Assembly (NCBI RefSeq): GCF_001625305.1
Contig: NW_017803713.1
Span: 659,694-723,693 of the forward strand
DNA length: 64,000 nucleotides
Direction: 5' to 3'
DNA from: Branchiostoma belcheri
Lineage: Eukaryota > Chordata > Leptocardii > Amphioxiformes > Branchiostomatidae
Part shown: piece by piece, positions 12,301 through 22,600 of the stretch
Layout of the letters: every line of letters begins with the position of its first letter
How positions within the stretch are numbered: the first letter of the stretch is position 1
Notes under the pieces: generated by a model
Told to the model about the DNA's origin: nothing
Seen by the model: the letters and a program-made list of their open reading frames with translations, nothing else
Database searches by the model: none
Translations under genes and position numbers: made by a program

Positions 12301-15300
12301 ATTGCATTAAAGTTTCGACATCCTTGAACTTGCAATTGCTAAAGTAAGAAATAAAGAACCTAAAGGTAGATGGTTTAATCGAACAGGCGAAAAATCCCGA
12401 ACTGTGTCCAAAAAAAGGGGAGTGTTGTAATGTCCAAGTGAATTGTAAATAAGAAAATAAATAAAAAAATTAAGGGGGCTCCCATACCTGCTACGATCCT
12501 CCTGTTCAGCAGACGTACTCGTACAATGACGTAGCTTCCGCCCAAATCCACCTTCCACCACGGCTCGGATTCGTTCCGTGTATGTGTACATTTGGGGACG
12601 TTCGCGTTTGATCCTTTGTACCCGTCCACGGCATTCGGTGCTAGCCACAAGGAGTTATGGGTACTACTCTGTGTCGCCGTCTTCCCAATGGCGATGTTGT
12701 TATCTAGATGAAGCAGATAAAAGATATCCTATGAAACCTAATTCTTTCTACTCGCTAACCGTTACCTTTCGCTACGTCCAATACGTTGTTATAATAACAA
12801 TGCGGTTCGATAAACTAAGCTATACCTGCCACTGAACAGTTTACCAGCCGGTCGACTGATCTGAGGGTTATGGGTTGCTAACTGTACAGTGTTCTCTAAT
12901 ACAAAATCACTCCACTTAATTAATAAATGTTATTTTCTAGCCGACCTCTAGAGATTTCTTTATCCCAGATGGTTCTGCTTTCCAATCTTATGATAGATTT
13001 AGATATTCTTTGTCTCACCTGTGCACAGTGTTGCTGCGTGTTCTATCTGGCTCTGGTTTAAGGCAACATCATAAATCTGTACACAGGAAACGCTTCCTGT
13101 GAAGGAATCGGACCCCACGGCACCGATGCGGACAGCGTGGTTGGTCCCGAGCTGGTACACGCCGATGTCGGTACTGCTGATCTCCAGACCTTCGTACCAA
13201 AGCTTCAGGATGCCTGAGCTGTAGTCGTACGTCAGACCAACGGAGTTCCACTGGTCAGGTTTGAGGCACCGTGTCCGCGAGGTCTGACTGGTGGTTGCAT
13301 TTCTGCTAAAAAGGCTGATAAACAGAAAAAGAAAAGAACTGGAGAATTTCAGTGGATACCCATCGCAGTCCCCCTATTTTTTACCCCCTTTTATCTCCCA
13401 CACATTATGTCTTCCCACTCTTTCTTCCATATTTAGCTGATCTAAAGCTTTAACCTTTGCTGCCCCATCGTTTATACATAACATTTCCATCTCCAGACAA
13501 GTTATTTCCTAGAATCATCAGAGTGGAAACTGCTGCCACCTAGTGCAGTATGGGTATTATCATTAGATGGCTTCAGAACAATGTTTAGACTTTGATTCAA
13601 ATGCACAAAGGCTGCAGCTGGGTGAAACAAGTCGTTCGGTAAAAATTGCCAGCTGCCGTCCGCTGCGTGCCTGTAGAACTGATATGTTACGCCGGAAGAG
13701 ACGGTTATACCGGCTATACAGATATAGATACAACTATGAAGTTAATGCTCTTCATCAACATGCATGCGGCAACGACGATGAAGGTACTGAATTTCCAAAC
13801 ACATGTACATAGTATGAGGGTAGGTTTTGCATTTTGGCTAAAGAAAAGAAACCTGCAGATTCTTCGAAATAGCTCTTTATACCCGTACCTGGCTTTTAAG
13901 AAGTACGTGGAGTCTTGCCACATGTGGACTCCGCTCGCGCTGTCTCCGTAATGTAGTAAGGGTCCAGACTGTCCAGTCGGGTACACGGAGGCCAGGATAG
14001 TGAGAGAGTAGCGGGTGTCCAGTGTCCTGTCGTTTGGGATCTCTATGTAGGAGCTACTGTTGCCGGACAAGACGTAGGAACCTTCGGGCTCGCCGTACAC
14101 ACCGGTACCAAGAGCCACACCCTCACCGGTGGCGTCATTTCCGTTTCCGCTCGTGTCCGTCAGACCATACTGTTTGTTCAGAGGCCACAGACCGACCGGC
14201 TGTGATGCTGCTAGGAAAAGATCAAGAAATGAAATTACTGGACGAGAATGATTTGTAATGGTATCAATTGTTTAGTCGCTAATTAAAAGTAGGCTAGATT
14301 CAGGTGTACATTAAGTTATAATTCATTAGTTGGCTCTTGTGCAATCTACCTGTACTTTAGACTTATGTGCAACACCTCTGAAGATTAAGCTATTAAATAA
14401 ACGATGTTTAGAAACTCTGGCAGTGAGTGAAAGATCCGTTAGCAGGTTTAACTGCACAGCTAAATAGTCATATGAACCAGCAGACTGGTCCTTGACTAGT
14501 GAATTATGTCACTTTTCATACCACGTCTTAAAACATCTGACAAGTTTACCAATGTTTTTCGTCAATTTTAAGTAAAGCCAAGCTACTCACCTCTGCATTT
14601 TCCTGCTGCGTCCCTGATCTGATCGCCGTTTAAAGGGATGTTGTAAATTTGTATACAGGCGATCCGTCCCTGGAAAGCCCGGGCATCCCCGTATCTGTAC
14701 CCCACCCGGATGTCGTACTGAGTCTCTGTCTCAATCGTGCCCACGTCAAGACTTCCTACTTCTATCCCGTCATGCCACGCTTTGACCTTCCCCGTAGAGT
14801 AGCTGTAGGTCAAGCCGACGAAGTTCCACTGGTTTAGATTCAGTGTCGCCACGTTTATAGAATTCGTGAAAACGTGGCTACGGGTCGCCATTCTAGCAGG
14901 AAAGAAATTGAAACAGAAAATCAGGGATGCAGTCAGAACTCAAGTTTTCCATAAAATAAACATAAACAAACAACATAAATAAACTTTGGAGATCCTGACA
15001 TAACTTATGGTCGTCTCAAATCGGACTACATTGTATATTGGCTGTCATCTAGTATCAAAATCTTAAGCTGTTTTATAATTCTTTATATGATTATCTATTA
15101 GTAATGACTTCTTAAAAAAAGGCACGATTATTGGAATTAAAGTTTTTAAAAGTTCACATTTAAATAGTGACTATACAATATTAGCCATGTAAGACAGAAA
15201 ACATTACAAATGCAAAACAGTTCAACGCATTAGGTAATGTTAGCTTGTAAGCTTGTACCCTATAGCACTATTTATTTTGCTAATGCCATATATGATTTGT

Positions 15301-16622
15301 TGAGTTGGTGAAAGTTCATATCTTTACCTCGTCCAACCATATCAAGATTGACATGATATTAAACTGTAATTGCCAACACAAAAAATCAGACCTTCCCAAA
15401 TTGTCGAATGCAACGACTCCAGTCTTTTTAAGGGAATGAGTAATCCAACGCTTCCGTATATGCGATTTACATCAGGGCATTGCAACCATCCCTCAACACA
15501 GACGGGGGGCGCCACAGACTTTCTGCAACCTATAAGCCACTCCTGACGGAGTCAAGTTTATTATCTGCGTGACGTCACGGAAGCGGCGGATTGCTCATCA
15601 CTTGGTAAGTCCGGTTGCTTGTGTTGTCAATTATTTTTCAAACTTATTTCATAATGACTTTTACCAGCACAGATGAACTTCCAAGATAACTTCAAGAAGC
15701 AGACATTTTACCCGGTGTACAACGTTACTCCCTTCGTGTTGTGAAGGATATATCTTTCTATTATTCCCATTGACAGTGGTAAATTTAACGTAACCACACT
15801 AGTCTCTTACCTTACAAACAACTTGTTTGTTTCCATTTGCCAAAGATGAACGCCGTAGTTATTGATCCTGTAGTTAACGATGGGTCCATCTGTCCCTGTG
15901 GGGTACACATAGGCCAGGATTGTCACCGAATAGCGGGTGTCCAGTGCCCCGTTGTTGGGGATCTCGATGTAGGAGGTGCTGCTACCGGAAAAGTTGTACG
16001 CCCCTTCGCTCTCACCGTGTACACCGCTCCCAAGGGACACGCCCACATCGGTTGCGTCATTTCCGTATCCGCTGACGTCACGCAGCTGGGTGTGCCTGTT
16101 CAGCGGCCAGAAGCCAACTGGTGCAACTGTGGATATGAGAAACGGACAATATGAGGAAGGTAAATTGAAATCGGAGATTTGAACCTGTGCCGTAAGTTTG
16201 CAGTCAGCATGGAGAAGTCAGAGAGAACTGCTGATCTGCTACCTCCAACCCGGGGACAGTCAACCCGACGTGAACTTAGAAACTCTACAAAAAAGGACTC
16301 TCCCTACCACACGTACAACAAGATGTTACAACAGCCCTTTACCGTCCCTCTTAAGACTGTTGAATGAATCGAAATGATGTCACTCTTAAACTTGTAAATG
16401 TCTCTAATATATTTTGTGAAACTTGTATATGGAATGTAAATGTAATTTTGATATTTTTAAATATCAAAAAGATGCAAATGTGAGCAAAATTTGAATCTCG
16501 TTATGCTAAATGGGTTTAATATGTTGACTGTGCAGTCGTTAATGTTTTTAAAAGAAATGATGTACATCTCTGAACGCAATTCAGCTTCTGCTGCAAAGTT
16601 CGTGATTTTAACAATAAACCAT

Positions 16623-16657
<35 letters not shown>

Positions 16658-19600
16658 ATGTCCAAGGGGTATTTGTGAATTTATCTTATATTGGCACAAC
16701 CAAAGAGATGGCCTTTCAAGGGTCTACCAGATACCTTGTAGATAGTGACCTTGTTCTGACAAACTTTAAGTGAAAGCATTGGATCACAGCATCACAATTA
16801 TTGTTAAGCGTCCACTTGCATGCATACTGGTATTCGCTTTACACGTGGCAATTGGAGCTCTCCAGCCTTTCCGACATTGCCATTGTCTTGGAACTTATTG
16901 TAGAACTACTAGTATCTTGCCACAGTTTCACACGGTTAATAATTTTCGTATAACCCCCGTCCCCTCCCATATGTTACGTGTGCAGTCCTTTTTACAAGCC
17001 TGTCACAGATAGCCGAATAGGAGTCCTGAACACTGCCCAACTCCCCAAAACTATTGATAGGAGAAGGTTGGTATCGGGCTTATATGTCATTATTCGCCTA
17101 GTTCGGCTACTGTTTGTCCGCGGAAGCATTTCAAAATGCTTTTAACATTTTTTTTTTTTTGGTAAGCACAGGAAGATGGGGTAAATCGGGGATTGACTGG
17201 CAGAGGCATTTGGCTCATATTTAACTGAAATTTCAACCTTAATCGGCTTGTGTTCGGGGAAGGGTTTGGAATATGTGACACTGATCTGAGCAAAGATGAA
17301 TCGATCCATCAGCTCTTCTAAAATCTAATTGTATTTTATTTCAGAACTAAGGAACATTTAACGGAGATTTGGATATTAAAAGCAATCTCGGTACCTTCCC
17401 CGACGTCTGCCCTCATGGAGACCCACCCAGACCACGTCACGGGGTGAAACTTGACGTATCGGGCGTGGAAAGGTCCGCTGTAGTCCGTCAACACGTGCGT
17501 CACCAGGCTGCTGCCGTCACTGTTACCCGTGAACACCTGCCGAGTATCAAAACATGGCATCCGTTTATTCAACCATCATTCAACCACGAAATTTACAAAT
17601 GGCAATAAATACAAATAAAGTCGAGTAACTTTTACTTTGTAAACAAAACCGGGAATTTATAATCATAAAAGTCAAGGATGGCAATTCCATTTACTACAGT
17701 TCTTACATTCTTTGGATCCTAAATTTCCGGATACGGCTTTCATTATATACCACCTATAGTTCCAGTGGTGGCAAAAAAATGCATTCAAATTTTACGGAAT
17801 ACAGACGATCCATCACTAGGAAACATACTAATTTTACGGAAGACATAGAAACATACAAACTTTACTGAATACATACGATCCATTACGCGGAGACATACGA
17901 TCCTTACTGATTTGGTGACTTGCGCCACGATCACGTGAGTTTTGGATAAATTTATCGCGCCAACACAGATTCTCAGTCTCGCCCTGCTATTTGGGCTAAA
18001 ATACAGGCTAATATGTCGCCAAGGAAGCCAACATTGATGCAGGTTGGGGTTTCTGGTGTTTAGCAGGGTGGGATAATAAGCCCTTCGTTGTAGGGAGAAA
18101 TGAAAACACACATCCGCCATCTTGAATTTAACAAGTTGCCGCCAAAGTCACGTGAGCGTGGTACAAGTCACCAGATTAGTAAGGATCGTATGTTTTAGCC
18201 TATCGGATCGTATGTATTCCGCAAAATTTATTCAAAATTCACAAGTTTCCTAGTAATGAATCGTATGCATTCCGTAAAAGGTCTTAGTAATGGAACATTA
18301 TGCATTCCCTTTGCTTCCCTAAAATTCGCACGAATTCCGTAAAATCCGTATGGATTTCGTAAAATTCAAATGATTTCGTGGCATCCCTTTTTCCGGTATA
18401 GCATTGGGTACAAGATAAATTTAACGTAATTAAAGGTAAATAAAACAAACTTTATTGTCAATACTTCGTTCCATAGGATTGCCCGGCCAGTCCTCGGTTA
18501 GGAAATGTGACGTCATCATAACACAGGATGACGTTAAAACAGATGTTTACTTACTATCGTGTCTCCGTTCGCGTCTTTATACCACATTTCGTCTCCGCTG
18601 GAATTCCCGTACGACACGCTGTATGACGTCACCCACTGGTAATTTCCGGCTTGTCGTCCTTGAGTCCTGAGGACGCCGACGGTTGATCTTTGACCAAGGT
18701 CGAACATCAGCCACTGGTCTGTATTACTTTGCTGGGGTGCCCATGCGCCGGCGTGCGTACCGGAAACTTCCTTGAAGTCCAGTCGAGCGTGGGTAGGGAG
18801 ATGAAAATCACCCCAATAAGATGAAGCTGTAATGTTGGCTTTTTCAACAGAAAACAAACAAAAACTGTTAAAGAACTATACATAAATTATATGAAGATGA
18901 ACACCAAGAGCGATACTTATGTAAGAAAATGTCAAAGCAGGACACGTTTTAACACTTGATGTCATGCAAGAACGTTATGTCATTATGTTTCCAGATGTTC
19001 CAAAAAGAGAGAAGAAAGGGCAACTAACAGTAGATGACCTCAGACCGTCAGGGATTGGATCATGGAACGCTCTTCCTCAGGACATAACAGAAACCATAGA
19101 ACTTTAAAACTTAAAGGAAACCGTACTCTTGCACCTGAGGAAACAATAAGGGCGCAGCGTACTCCCCTCTGCGTCTTACCCTAACAAAGGGGTGTTGCAC
19201 AGTATTTTCCAAAGATCAAAAACATCTGAATGAAAGTTTTACCTATCCTCCCAGGCCTGTATATAGAATTCCGCAATGAACCGCCGCACATTTCTGCTGA
19301 GTTTCCGGAGCACGGCATGTAACAGTCAGAATCGGGCCTTGCTGTTCCCAAGTTGGCGAAGTTGTTGTCAGTTCCACAGAAGCAATGGCTTGCATATTGC
19401 ATACCTGGGGAAAACAGCAATTTTCACGGCAGTCAATTTCTAGGGTAAAGTTTCCAATTCTACGGAGGGGTATCAGGTTACCGGGGTTCCACGCGAGGCT
19501 TCCGTGGAGCCGGTCTCTGCGGTAAACATTCTTTTCATCAGTTATAAACAGTTTCACGGGGACTCTCTTGTTCAAATGTGATAAAATCCGCACTGCATAT

Positions 19601-22600
19601 AGCTCAAATGTTGGTGTTTTTATTACAATGCTTAAATGTGCGTGAAATCACTCTCGACGCGTCGAATGCTTATTCTAGAACAATCGACGTCAATAACCAA
19701 ACAACTGATTTAAACCGACCCCAAATCTCTCTGAAAATTCCATATTTTTGCATTTTAGAGAACAGTATAACAAAATTAAGATTTGAGTCGGACAGTTTTC
19801 TTCATTTCAAAGTTAAAGTGTTGGTAAGATATAAAAATTCGCCAAAAAATGCACTTTTTCAACTTTCAAGACGGATAATTCCAGAACGCCGCCATCTTTT
19901 AAAAAAATCCGTCCGACACAGATCGAGATTTTTGTCTTACCTACAATTTAAAACGTTTTTGTAGGTAAATTGAATTTGTTTTTCTTGCGGTTTAAATACC
20001 ATGTTTGCACGCATGTCAGGTCGTGTGAGTAAGTACAGGGGTAACTTATATCCCCGTAAACAACAATTACGTTCTTCAAGGTCACACACGATAACGGCAG
20101 TAGCTTCGTTACATGTCGCATATCCACTATAAAACAGGGCATAGATATACTGTCCCGAAATTAGTTTATATTTGTGAAAAGGTGCATTTTTTACTGTTAG
20201 GCGGTACCCGTGTAAAAACGGGCTTGAAGCCGCGGGTTTACTGTACATGACCGCGGGTAACCCCGGATCGAACGAACGTTCGGTTCGATTGACGTCATAT
20301 CGAACATGATTCAATTCGAATGACGTCATATCGAACATGATTCTGTTCGATGAAAAGGTTGGAATATTTGGGCCCAAATTTGACCATCGTGTTTACAAAA
20401 CAAGGCAAAAACGCAATGCAATTTTTAAAAACTCAAGAAATATAATTTTATATATTTAGCATCAAAACACCTGTCATTGCTGGTGGCTGTAGTGTGGAGC
20501 AAGAAAATGAATATGGTTTGTTTGTTTGTTTGTTTGTTTGTTTAGGATCTCCATAAGTGAGAATTTCACACTACTCTTCCGAGAGTCCGTAGTGAATAAT
20601 CAGAAAAGTATTTAAACCATCGCACATCGGGGCATGCCCCTACTCTTTTTCGAAAGATGTGGGGTGTGGCTCTACCCAATCAAGGGACCTCCGGATCCAC
20701 TTAACGTCCTATTCGAGGGACGTCCCTAACTAAAGATAGTTACTCATTTACACCTAAGTAAAATGAGAAAGAGCACAAGATCGGTGACAAGGTGGGGTTC
20801 GAACCCGGGACCTCTTTGTTTCGATTCGAAGATGCTATCGCTACGTCACACGGCCCCACACAAGGACGCAGGGTAATTACCTATAACGAGTACATTACAG
20901 ACTAATATACAAGGTATGTACATGTCTTACCGAAGTAGATGTATCCGTTTTTCTTGCAGTGCAGCCCGCAGGACTTGATGCTGTTGTCGCCAGTCTGGAT
21001 ATGTTCCCACGGGAACACGCGGCTCTCACTGTCCTGATAGCACCCCATGTACTCCGCTATGAACAAGAAATAACGTTAACATCATCATTAACACTCAAAC
21101 ACCAGAGGTCCATTTGGACCCCAGGCGTATAGTTTTATGTGCTATTTGAAAATTTTTGTGACTTTCTCAATAAATCAATTCTTCGATTTCTCCAAAATGT
21201 TTTTGGAGATCGGCATACTTAGAGGTTTGGAGATGTGTAAAAATAACAACTGGAAGTCTGATGTAAGATCGTCTGGGGTCCAAACGGCCCCAGTCATATT
21301 TGGACTTTCTTACACACGAAATTGTTCGGATGTCCCCAATCTGTCTTGAAGGAAGCATTATTGCTTTGATATTATGCAGTTTGCCAAGTAACCTCCACCT
21401 CAGGAATTAGGTCATCAAGTTTTAGAGGTCATGACTTTTGACAATCATATGAGGTCAAAGGTCAACTCCATATTCATGCAGGACCATGGTAATAATAAAG
21501 TGGTACAGAAACGGCGGCACTCACGAGATAGAGGCTCGTTTCACGCAAGGGACGATGGGTAAAACTTCCTAGCGGCAAAGTTAAATTTTCTCCTGTCACA
21601 ACGAGTTGTGATGGTTGATTTCTTAGAAATTTTGTACACATCAGCTTATTCTAAGTTCACACCCCTTCATAGATTCCTGTTCCATAATAATATTATTGGC
21701 AGTGCAGCTCATAGGTGGTCATAAGTGTTTATAATAAGATCCAAACATTCATTAATAACATTCAGTAAACATTTACTGCAGGTGGGGGACGGGGGGACCT
21801 GGCCAATGCATTACACTATGTGTATCATTCTCGTATGCTAATGTTTCTGGTTGATAGGCATGTATCTCTTTGAAATTACAACATATGTTACAGGGATATA
21901 TACTTTACTTAGGAAAAGATATTTTATTTCTTTGAAAATTTCTCCCTAGGGGTATATATAGTAGGCAGTTTTGAGTGTCAACAATATGGATGACAAAATT
22001 TTGAACATGTTTGAAAGTCTGAAAGTTAATATCCTGCAATATGTTGGACTTACATATGTAGTTTTGTTTCATTTGACTTTTAAAGAAATCTGTTGTGGTC
22101 TTGAAATGCATGCCAGTACTTGAAATTCCCATACTGTAAACAATATGGCTGACAAAATGTTGGGATGTTTGAGAGTCTATATTTTAGGATCAAATGAAAG
22201 GATCTTTTCTATATCCTGCAGTGGTGTAAGGGGAAATATGTAGTTATGTTTCTTTTGATTTTGAAGCTAAGAAGATCATTGTATTTGTTTGAATTTATGC
22301 TAGCACATGATTTTCACACACTGTAAACAATATGGCTGACAAAATATTAAGCAATTGACAGTCTATATTTCAGGATCAAAATTGTGGAAGTGAATATGTG
22401 GGAGCGAAATAAGAAGTCAAGTTTCATCTTACTTTCAACAAGATAAGTTGATGTATTTCAATTTACACCAGCACCTGAAGTTCACACATTGTAAACAATA
22501 TGGCTGACAAACTTGTAGGCAACTTTGACAGTTTGTATTTCTGGATCAAATGTATGGATCTGTTCCATATTCTGGAATAGATTAGAGGGATGTATGTACT

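Noticed and set aside
13069..13251. Arg-rich open frame (also 51083-51265)
   Set aside because: Alternative frame of the LamG-like 2 exon; it looks conserved only because the real frame is.
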